From Mortierella sp. BCC40632 (lineage: Eukaryota > Mortierellomycota > Mortierellomycetes > Mortierellales > Mortierellaceae), in the NCBI GenBank assembly GCA_011634665.1, contig WAEK01000010.1, forward strand, positions 616,001 to 680,000: a stretch of 64,000 nt of DNA. Reading direction: 5' to 3'. The notes beneath the pieces were generated by a model. The model was given only the letters and a program-made list of their open reading frames with translations, did no database searches and had not been told where the DNA came from. Position 1 is the stretch's first letter; each line of letters starts with the position of its first letter. Shown one piece after another: positions 54,686 to 64,000 of this stretch. The translations under genes and the position numbers were made by a program.

Positions 54686-57600
54686 ATGGCCGACCACCAA
54701 GCTGAACAGCAACGAAATGTTAGCGGGGTGCGCGCCGAGCCAGTGTTTATCAGGTCGGTCCAATAAGGCTGCGCATGAGGTTTCCAAAATGTGCGTGCGT
54801 GGGTCTGCCATTCCTCGAATTCGCTCAATGCTGACTCACTGACGCGTCTGACGGTTCGATGGTTGCGCCTCCTTTTCCTTCCATTGTTCGATGCAAATGT
54901 CTTTTTTTTTTCTTTCTTCTTCTTTTTCCTTCTTTTTGATGGCGTAATCAGGGATCCCTCTGCGCTGGAGTCACTCTCGAATGTGATTACGGGTGTGTCG
55001 TCGTACGTGGCCAACAACCTACCGGCGTCATTCTCCATGCCCAACCGAGGTGCATCCTTTCCCGCGAGCCCTGCTCACCATGCAACTCACCCACCCCAGG
55101 GTCCTTATTTCTACCCCGCTCCCTCGGGCTCTGGCAACACGCTTCTTGGTAACAACCAGGACAGTCTCTGTGTCCTCACCAAGGGTGATGTGGTCCTATT
55201 CTCGACGTTTGATTGGATCGAGACAGGAAGCCATCTCAAGAATAAGACTTCACGGTAAGGATGCTTGCCAAGGCTTTTTTTTTTTTTTTTTTTTTATATT
55301 GTAAAGGACTCCTGAGGACAGTCCAAGAGAGGGTCGATCACATCGCAAGACTCTGTTCTGACATGCATAGTCAGAAGGATCGGCACAAACTGGTTACTGG
55401 ACACTGGACGCTGGACGTGGATCGTGAGGATTGGGGACAGTAGATCTTAATGCAAGGACAGGAATAGGCTTTGTTTGGACAGTGGACACACGGGCATGGG
55501 AATGTTTTTTTTTTTCTTTTCCTTTCTTTTTACTTTGCGAGTCAGGGCTTTGTGTACTGTACTCGTTTGTTATGCATCACGCACAGCATCCACTTGATCT
55601 GTTAGGTGGTGGACCACCTTTACCTGCAATGGGAAAGGGAGAAAGAGAGGGCGGGCGGGGGGAGGGGAAGTAAGAGAAGAAGAGCCTGCTTTGCCCCAAC
55701 AACATCCTCCTGCAGCATTCAGCAAACAGCAATCAGCATCCTGGCTTGGCTAGGGCCATCTGAGGTTTCATTGCTGAGAGACACACTTCTTTAGTGACAG
55801 TCATACTGATCAACCTGACCACCCAAATTAGGCGTTTTTGTTTGCTCCTTGGATACGAGGACGGGTTCCAGGTCTGGGATCTCACCCAGCCGGACAACAT
55901 CCACGAAATTACTTCAATCCGCGAGTCCGAGAAAGAGGTTTTGTTTCTCAAGGTAATAGAGTCATGCGCATGAAAAGCCCTTGCTAATGTCCGGGATGCA
56001 GAAAGGCCGAAAGGGGAGGAGGGAAGGGAGGTAGAGGCGCCAGGATGTTGGGACATCCCTTGCTCGTTGCTCGGAGGAACTTTGCTCTGCATTGGCGAGC
56101 CATGTGTGACCTTTTTTTTTGTTCCAGTGCCCATGATTTTCGTTGGCTGTCACCCTTTCCTTTCCTATTGTCTCCCTTTCCCTCTCCCTCGTTGTGATTT
56201 TTCTTTTTTTTGGCCCGAGCGCCAGCAGACCTCAATGCTTTGGACTCAGGACCCCTAGACATGTATTGGATGCATAAGATGCTCGTGACATTAGGATACC
56301 GCAGCAGACTCTACCAGAAGATATGCCAAAGGCAGATTACTCATTTTGTTCCTTCTTGTTTTGCAATATTGGATAATGTCCACATTTGTTGATGATAGGT
56401 TCTTCCCTCGCCCCGCGTTACCCCAGGAAAAATAGATCAGTTTGAGCAACATCGGCCCTTGGTGGCGGTTATGTACGTGGACACTCTTTCTGCTTGGACA
56501 ATCACTTTTTTTTTTTACTTTTGTGTTTTGCTCTCTGATCCAGGAGTGACTAATAGTGTATTTTTCTCCAAAAAAAAAAAAACAATATTCTCTTTGATAG
56601 ATCCAACAACAAATCAGAAGATGGAGATTCAATTCAGAAAAAACTCCAGATTTACTCGCTGGCGACACACAAAGTGGTGAAGACAATAGATTTCGTCGAA
56701 GAAAATGATTGCGATATCTTGGCTCTTGATGCCAACGAAAGGGCTATTGTCGTGGTAAGGAGTTGTTGTCTCTTTTGATGAATTTGATTCCTTCAAAAAA
56801 AAAAAAAAAAAAAAACTATCATCTCAAGCATTCCATTGATGTACGCATATATTGTAATAGGCATTGTCCACGCCAGGAGAGCCCACTCGATTGATCCTCT
56901 TGAGCCAACTGACTTTACACTCACTGCACTCAAAGCAAGCAACCTTGACAGACGTTGCAAGCTCCGGTGTCTTTGCACTCGGGTCTCGATTGCTGGCATA
57001 CGTGACCACAAGTGAAGCCTCTACTGATAATCCTAATACAAAAAGTGGTGAAGCAGAGTCAGAAAGCTCGAGTGGCTACCAAGACTTGGCTAAGGGAGTC
57101 GCAAAGGAAGTCTTTGGTGGTGTCAAAATGCTCGGTAATAGAAAGCCTTCCATTTGTCGCCCCCAGTCGTCCACATGATTGGCAGAGTTCGCCATATTAA
57201 TCCTTACGTTATCTCGACTTTTGAGTATAGGTGGATTTGCGCACCAGACTATTTCATCATACCTATCCGGTTCAGCAGGAGCGGCCTCTGCAGCCTCAAC
57301 CTCACCACCGGTGCAGTCAGGATTCAACAGGTCGCCTAATCGCCACACAAGGAAGACTTCCACATCCACTGATCAAGATAGGATGCATGCACAGACTACC
57401 AACAGACGTCGCCATGACGACAACTCGCCTCACAAGAAAGAGGCTGTTGGGACGGTACGCTTTTTCAGGACTTTTTAGAATCCACATGTCTGCTGAGAAC
57501 CAGCCACTAATTTTGTGAAAGGGTTTTTTCTTTGTAGATCATGGTGCGGGATATCTCGATGCCAAATATGCCTGTGGTGGCACACTTTAAATCTCAAGAT

Positions 57601-60600
57601 CACTCCATTGCTGCTTGCAAGTTCTCGCCATCTGGAAAGCTGTTACTCACCGTTCCCCGCAATGGAAATGTGTTTCATATTCATGAACTTCGCTCATGGA
57701 CGGGATCAGGAACGAGACAAGTGTATAAACTGACCAGGGGTATCACTCACGCTAATGTCGAGGACATTGTATTCAATGAAGACGAGACCTGGGTTGCTGT
57801 CACCACAAGCCGAGGAACCACACATTTGTATGCTATCAACCCCTTTGGAGGATCACCCGATGTCGGCGCGCACATGTACTCTGGCGTCGTGAACTGGACA
57901 GCTACAGCGATCGAATATCCGATGAGTCTGAGTGCACTCTGTCGGATCAAACAACGTCATCATGTCCCAGAGATGATCATCTCTTCAAAGGACTTTACAG
58001 AGTTTGATGAGTTTTCGAGTCCTGGAACGACAGAGAGGCGAAGGGGATCATCTTCACAGCAGCGCGACTCCCAAGAATTTCTAAACTCCGATCTCAGTCC
58101 ATCGCTCACGCACAACCGAGTAGGACAGCTCCCCACCGGAAGACAGCGAACCGTGATTGCGACCCATTTCATGCCCTCATCCACCATTTTTGCGTCTGAC
58201 CCTGGAAGCCTCGGATATTCTCCTGGAGATTTTGATGACAGCCTCGATGGGCCTTTTGGTTCAGGAGACTTTGGAAAATATGACCGACAAACATCTGTCT
58301 CACCGCATGCGTCGTCAAGCACACTTTTGATCCATCGCTCCAAAGCGCCTCCTGTCAGCACTGCTGCCCGAATTCAATCTAGAGCGTCTTCTCTCTGGCA
58401 AACATTCAGTCCTCCAGCTGCAGCAGTGATGCAACATGCTGCTCATGGACTTGCGAGCATACCGGGCCTCGTTGTGGAGACCAGTCGTCGTAGTTCTGTC
58501 GCTGCAGCACGGAATCGAACATTGAGTTGGACAGGGACCCAGGGCAGCCCTGAACCACCCAAGCAGTCTGGTTCGCATGCGTCTCGAAATCCACGAAGTG
58601 ATGGAAGCAACAATAGTGATGCAGGTGGCAGTGGTCCCGATACCCCGACAAGCAATACCTCTGGTGATACAGATGCACCACTTGTTGTGCAGCAGCAGTT
58701 GGCCTCTCAAGGTTCACTCTCCCAACGAGAACGTGGCCCCAGCTTTACAGATCTCTATGTATTTAATCCCCTAGGAATACTCACTCTCCATCGGTGCTGG
58801 ATCAGTAGTGTCCGCAGCAAGAAGACGTATAATGGTAAGTACAGAGACCAGAAAATCATGCTACACGAAATTTAAGTAGAGTCATTGTTCAGGTTGGGAG
58901 CAAGACAACTAAATGGCTTTCTCCCTCCTTCGCTATTTCTTTTTTGTTTTTAGGACGTGTTGTCGAGACTTCGGATTTGGTAGTGATGCCAGTAGATATT
59001 GCCGAGTGGACCCTCAATCGAGCAAGTGATTGGGAAACAGTCAAAAAGTCACTAGCTCCTCCCGGTGCGATTCGAGGTCTCCAGCAATCAAATACCGGAA
59101 GTCTCAAGCCAAAAAAGAAGGACCAGTCAGCAGGCACTCGTTCATTTGCTACAGCCGAGATTTCAACTTATGACAATGGAATGAACTCGGGCTGGAAAGG
59201 CCAGTACCCTCTTTTGAACCAGACTTTGGCAGCAGCTCGCCGATCTGGATCCACGATGGTGATGTTGACTCAGCCACAACAGTTGCTCTGGAAGTCGCAC
59301 CAGTTCTCTTATCAGGTGTACGATGGTTCTATCGACTCGATCCAACAAGAGCTGTCAAAGGGTAATACCCCTGAGACAAAAAAACTAAACCTTCGACCAG
59401 GCGTCGATATTGTCACGGGCAAGGCGAGTCGTGACACTAAAAGTGGGGGAAAGCCTTGGACCTCAGGAGTATCCAATTCCTCTGTTGGCAGGAGCAGTGC
59501 CGTTAATCATGGTCGTGGGGACAGCAATGAGGGCGATATTGAAGACTTGTCCGAAGATCTGTCGTCTGCTATCAACTCGTTCATGGACACAAAATCGAGT
59601 AGTCCCATTAACCAGAGTCGAATGTCACCCTCCATTAGCAGTGTCAGTCCATCATCATTCCGGGGTAGGTCTACTGAAGAGTATTGAAGTGCTCAAGTAT
59701 GATAGGTACCCCTCCCCCCCAAGAAAAAAAAGAGTACCAGCGATTAACTATTCTTTATTTATTGACCGCCGTCACTCCAATAGCTGCCGCGCTTTCTTTT
59801 GAGGATGCTTACTTGATTAACCTCGGCAATGCCTCAGGAAGCCCAAGGCCGTCAATTGTGGGATCATTGGGAAGCCATAGCCACAGTAATCCGCAGCCAT
59901 ATTTCCTCTCAACACCCCCAGCAGAGCTCGGACTCAAGCGTCGATCCTTGACGCCTTCGGGGGCGAGCCCTGGCTCGATGACAGCAGCGGCTCCAACTGC
60001 TACCTATACATTCGGGACAACGCCTTCTTCAACATCCTCTCCACTTGTGTCTTCCTTTGTCGATGGAAGCATTGGCATGACTCCTTCTGTGAATGGAACT
60101 GGAGCAACAGGGTCAGGATCCAAGTTGGGCTCATTGAATTCTCAGCGGACAGGACCACAGCCACAGTCCATTCCGACTCAGATGCAGACGGCGAGGATCC
60201 TCTCTTCTTCACATGGATCACAGGGGTCTCCTAGTTCCAAGGATATGTACAATCTCAGGGGCGATGCTGTGATTTCTGAAAATGGATCTCAAAGCGGACT
60301 CCGGAATGGTATTCATCGGAATGATGTGGTTGATCTTCAGGAGGGTGGTAGTCGTGGCCAAAACGCCATGGCTCAGAGCACCATGATGATGTTTTCACCT
60401 GATGGAGATAATGAAGTGGATATGCCTTGTAGTGATTCCATCTTTATCGGTGCACCTGGTAAAGGCAATGCACGTCCGGGGCAAGGTCTTCAAGGCTTGG
60501 ATATGCTCTCGGAGACTAGAGTGAGATCATCCATGGGGTCGTTGAATGGAGGGAAAGAGTCGACTCCTCCACCAGGAGGCGTGTTTCATCTGGATGATGA

Positions 60601-60694
60601 CTTTGAAGTGTTTTCTGCAAATCCTTTGAAGGACGGTTCCTCTACGGTGGATAGGGATGACTTGGAGGACTTGGAGGAAGGATCATTGATCTAG
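54686..60694 (+). CDS. BCAS3: BCAS3-family beta-propeller protein
   Basis: BCAS3 is a WD-type propeller related to PROPPIN proteins and in animals acts at the phagophore with C16orf70 (family knowledge). Ten exons: 54686-54753, 54952-55254, 55832-55952, 56399-56472, 56601-56754, 56861-57134, 57231-57454, 57538-58834, 58954-59664, 59784-60694; phases close and give 1378 residues. 'LLLGYEDGFQVWDLTQP', 'QIYSLATHKVV', 'CKFSPSGKLLLTV' and 'GTTHLYAINPFGGSPDV' are propeller strands in the family order. The BCAS3 domain follows ('LYVFNPLGILTLHR', 'AEWTLNRASDWETV'). A Ser/Pro-rich insert interrupts it (about 560-780) and a 300-residue disordered acidic tail ends it. Much longer than typical homologues because of these regions. 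Confidence 0.92.
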
Positions 60695-60789
60695 ATGATC
60701 TTTTCTCTCTCTCTCCCTTTCGAACTCTTCTCTCCCACCTGCAAGGCGCTACTCTTGGAGTAGGAACATGAATGTGTAGTTTCTGTTTC

Positions 60790-60831
<42 letters not shown>

Positions 60832-61429
60832 TGACAAGGCAGGTTCTTTGACAGAGTAAAGGATTGCTTTGAAGGAGAAGAGAAAGATGAATAAAGTGCT
60901 CTGCTGATGGTTTCCATTCACTTTGTTGAAGGAAGGAGGCACATAATTTTTTGTCCTTTGGTACACCCTGGTAGAATTTGGCTGGGGACCCCAAATTTCC
61001 AAAAGGGTGAAACTACGATCCAAAGGTCCAGACACATGGCGCAGAGTTGCTTTTCTTGTGTCATTGCCATGCATACAGCATTGTCAAGAGAGTCATGACT
61101 TTTGCCTGTGGTTGAAATAGCGTGTGGCATGGAAAATGGAAAAAAGATTGAAGGTGACATGAGTTTCTCTCCTTCAGAGAGAGAAAGGGAGGGAGTCCAT
61201 TCCTAAAGACAATTTGAAGGGGTTTAAAGTCGAGTGAGTTGAATCCATCCCATGGTGTGGGCATTCTTGGAGGAAGAGAGTGGGGCGGAGATGGATTGGA
61301 GTGGTACGAGGGCTGAGTAAGCTGTGTATACCAAGGGTCCATCCACTATGCTGTTGCTGCTCCTTCTCCATCATCATCTCATCATCATTCTTTACATTAT
61401 TTCTACTTGATCACCCAACAGGAGGCTCC
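60695..61429. other. Intergenic with 40-base T run
   Basis: A run of 40 T (60791-60830) is the longest homopolymer in the window. The rest holds no credible gene. It lies between the BCAS3 gene stop and the start of the next gene. Confidence 0.7.
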
Positions 61430-64000
61430 ATGGCCACAACTCCTCTCCCGACCCCTGCCAGACCAGAAGAAACTGTGGTGAATTTCGAGTTTACCCCAGA
61501 GACAACAGAGAGCCTGGAAACGCGTGACAGTAGCTATCATCGGGTGGAAAGTCTCGACGGCAAACCAGCCAACCAAGCCAGGCGAGATGGTTCCATAGTC
61601 GAGAGGAAAGCCTCCAAGTGCGGTCGCAATAGTAGAGAAAAGGCAATTGAGAGTTTAGATGTGGGTAGGCCAATCACAATTGGCACAAGTTCCTCTTCTA
61701 TCGCCTCGACTCGGCTGGATGCCATCCAAAGGTGTGGCAGCACAGAGGAAATAGCAGACATACCCGATGAATCTCCTAAGAGCTCGATAGGGAGTATCAA
61801 TCAACAACAAAACAAGCACACCGGCACGGACAAGTTCACAAGGACAACAGTGTTCAAATCCATTGAAGACTACGAAATCCAAATGCGAAAAGGTCTTGAT
61901 ACCTTTACTTCTGGTATGTGATGTGGAGCACCCTTCCATCCATGACGGAGCTTCATTCATGACCAGCCTTCATTTTTCAGGAGTTGTAGCAGAAATACTG
62001 ACCTCTTTCTAAAGACCGTGATGCCACACGACTCTTCTATACTCCATTACCTAACAATGAATATGATAGTCCCGAATATGAAGGATCAAGGCAGTAAGTA
62101 TTTTCGGGATTCTTGGCGCAGACCCGATTTGTGCAAGTTTATCCCTCTCACCAGCTATAAATTACCACTCAAATAACCTCGATAGGAGCTATTCCGAACC
62201 CGTCTGGCTTGCAGATAGATGTAGTGTGGTAAGCCAAAGTTGATCTCTTTTGGATTGACCAGCTCCATGATGTGACACGTTGACTAAAGGACTACGGCGC
62301 CTGATCATAGTTTAGGATTGGAGAAAATGAGACTTCATTTCCGCCTGATAATCTATACTATATGGTAATAGGCCTATTGCTCGATCGCAGAGCCGAAGGC
62401 ATTGACCAGCTGTTAATCGACGAGAGGGTAAGGTGTAAATGATAAATTTATATTGTCAAGGATTGAATTCTGTTTCTCCATCAGCCGTTTAACATGGTTG
62501 TGTTTCTCGGAGTAGAGGATCAATCTACACCCCCTTCCGAAAGAAGGTGAGTACTTTGAGTCCTATGAGCAAAGTTTATCGTATCACTTGCAACCTGACT
62601 GTGCACTGTAACTAGGTAGTTCCAATTCCCCAATGTCATCACCATTAGGAGACATCTTGTTTGTCCGAGTGCTGCTACGATATCAAGTTTCCTCGGGGTT
62701 TACTATTAGAATTATTCCAAAGGATGAATCAAGCCCTGGGTCTCTCTGGGTCTGCTATACAGAAATGTGCCAAAATCCACCAAGTGTTGATTCGTTTGGT
62801 ATGTCAATCGATTCTACAAATGAATGGCTCACGGATACCATTTCCACGCATCTCTGACCAGATCCAACTTGATTCAATAACATGGTGATAGACTGTGTCC
62901 TTCCTCGGGTACCCTCGCCAGTGAGAGCATTCCACATTCGACATAGTCTCAGTGGCGATCCAAACGACTTGCAGATACCAGCGAAAATTATAGAAGTCGC
63001 AGTTTCGGCCTCAAGATCCCATGCTGGAACCCTCTCTCGGGTTGGAGATAAAACGTTCTTCGATCTCTGGGAGCTTGAGCCATTAGAGACTCCTTCCAGA
63101 GTCACTTATCCGCACCCTCACACAGTGTCCAATGCTTCTGTTGTGGTCAATGTCAGTACTTCGTATCTTGACGACATCAAACTATCACTTTCATGGAATG
63201 GATCTCAAATCGTTGTTTACAGAACAAAAGATTCAATTCCAGGAGGGCCGCTTGTCTTCGAGTATACAGGACTTGCCCATCAAAAGCAATCCAAGAGTCA
63301 TCACCTGTATCCACCGCTAAGACTCTCAAATCGCCATGCCAGTTGCTCCAAGCTACAGTCATTAAGTGGAGATGCCATATTCACCAAAATCTCCACATCT
63401 CCATGGAGTGACGAGTCCGAGAGATTTGTAACTGGCGATCAAGATGGGTTTCATGTGTACAAAACCGCAAATTCGTGGGTGATGCTCTGTCACATTCCTA
63501 CTCAGCAACTCCCGAGGGAATTCCTATATTGGAACTTGGAATGGAGATTAGGAAACTCATTTTCAGTTGCAAAAGGTACTTTTGTATCGAGGATGACCCC
63601 CTATCAAGCCTCAATCTGGGATCTAGCTTCTGGGACTCCTAAACACCTCATTGACACAGAGAGCAAGATCACGGGTCTCTTCCTTTCTTCAACCGGAAAG
63701 ACCCTAGTAATTGATACGGAGGAGACTCAACTCCTATATTCGACAGTGTCTGGGGTCCTCTTCCAGAGACTTCATATGATGTCAGAGGTATGGGACGGAT
63801 ATTTCCCCAGAAACCAATTAGTTCTTGGTTTTAATTTCAACGACTTGCCACTCGACCGATTTATCGCATATCCAGGATATGTATCTCAATCGAAGAAGGA
63901 AACAATCCCTTTGATTAACTCAGAGCTCACAACAGATGGCTTCGATATTGAAGAAGGGTTAGGGATCGACAACAGCAAGTCAGTTATGGTGGTGTTCAAC
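61430..64000 (+). CDS. Partial multi-exon gene, beta-propeller-like, family unknown
   Basis: Seven exons so far: 61430-61913, 62015-62093, 62186-62228, 62311-62427, 62485-62546, 62620-62798, 62892 to the window end; all phases fit. The last exon stays open for 370 codons to 64000. The first 160 residues are Ser/Thr/Arg-rich and disordered. Middle exons read 'RLFYTPLPNNEYDSPEYEG', 'YSEPVWLADRCSV' and 'FRIGENETSFPPDNLYYM'. The long exon has strands like 'RFVTGDQDGFHVYKTANSW', 'QASIWDLASGTPKHLID' and 'ITGLFLSSTGKTLVIDTEE', which look like degenerate WD/propeller blades. I do not recognise the family. No stop, and the 3' end is outside the window. Confidence 0.75.

Noticed and set aside
56210..56392. 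Extra exon of the BCAS3 gene (LNALDSGPLDMYWMH)
   Set aside because: Exon 3 joins exon 4 in phase 0 with family-conserved sequence on both sides, so this stretch lies in the intron.
1..64000. tRNA, rRNA or CRISPR arrays
   Set aside because: No B-box-like TΨC motif with matching stems was seen, no rRNA-like sequence, and the direct repeats are microsatellites without spacers.

Overview
The window reads as nuclear DNA of a filamentous, early-diverging fungus, most likely Mortierellomycota (the phylum is inference from style; no ribosomal or mitochondrial marker is present). Genes carry several short GT-AG introns, two GC-AG introns and one apparent 31-nt intron. Coding density is moderate, and there are dozens of A or T homopolymers of 10-40 nt, pyrimidine-rich leaders and trinucleotide microsatellites. 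I saw no tRNA, rRNA or CRISPR array. Exon coordinates were worked out by hand from splice consensus, reading phase and protein continuity.

Left arm, 1 to about 14.6 kb, is a transposon graveyard. It holds a Gypsy reverse-transcriptase fragment, a Tc1/mariner element with near-perfect inverted repeats and TA duplication, a frame-broken chromodomain Ty3/Gypsy element with a polypurine tract and 3' LTR, a minus-strand RNase H plus zinc-finger module of a non-LTR element ending in a poly(A) tail, and two diverged copies of a Pro/Tyr-rich coding relic.

From 14.6 to 30 kb are host genes: a five-exon GNAT acetyltransferase with a basic N-terminal extension (14610-16656), a convergent low-complexity protein built around a recurrent 'x-N/H/G-V-D' motif (19633-17521), a complete fungal phospholipase D with PX, PH and two HKD motifs (20806-26601), a solo LTR, and a PPPDE-thioredoxin-PUL fusion (29876-27291). 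From 30 to 33 kb lie small gene relics, including an inverted duplication.

From 33 to 43 kb: a secreted cysteine-rich protein of four repeats (34137-33193), a nearly intact two-gene PIF/Harbinger transposon (35541-39020), and a tail-anchored heme oxygenase (41899-43111). From 44 to 64 kb: a kelch-type single-pass receptor-like protein (46572-44255), an alpha/beta-hydrolase to tyrosine-phosphatase fusion (50803-47684) divergent from an F-box protein (51301-53289), a BCAS3-family autophagy-linked beta-propeller protein (54686-60694), and the 5' part of a long multi-exon gene running off the window (61430 onward).

The host genes do not form a cluster for one pathway. Membrane traffic and phosphoinositide/autophagy themes recur (phospholipase D with PX/PH, BCAS3), as do ubiquitin/SUMO themes (PPPDE-PUL, F-box), but I infer no shared system from adjacency. 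The most unusual items are the two domain fusions, the NVD-motif protein, the four-repeat secreted protein and the nested transposons.
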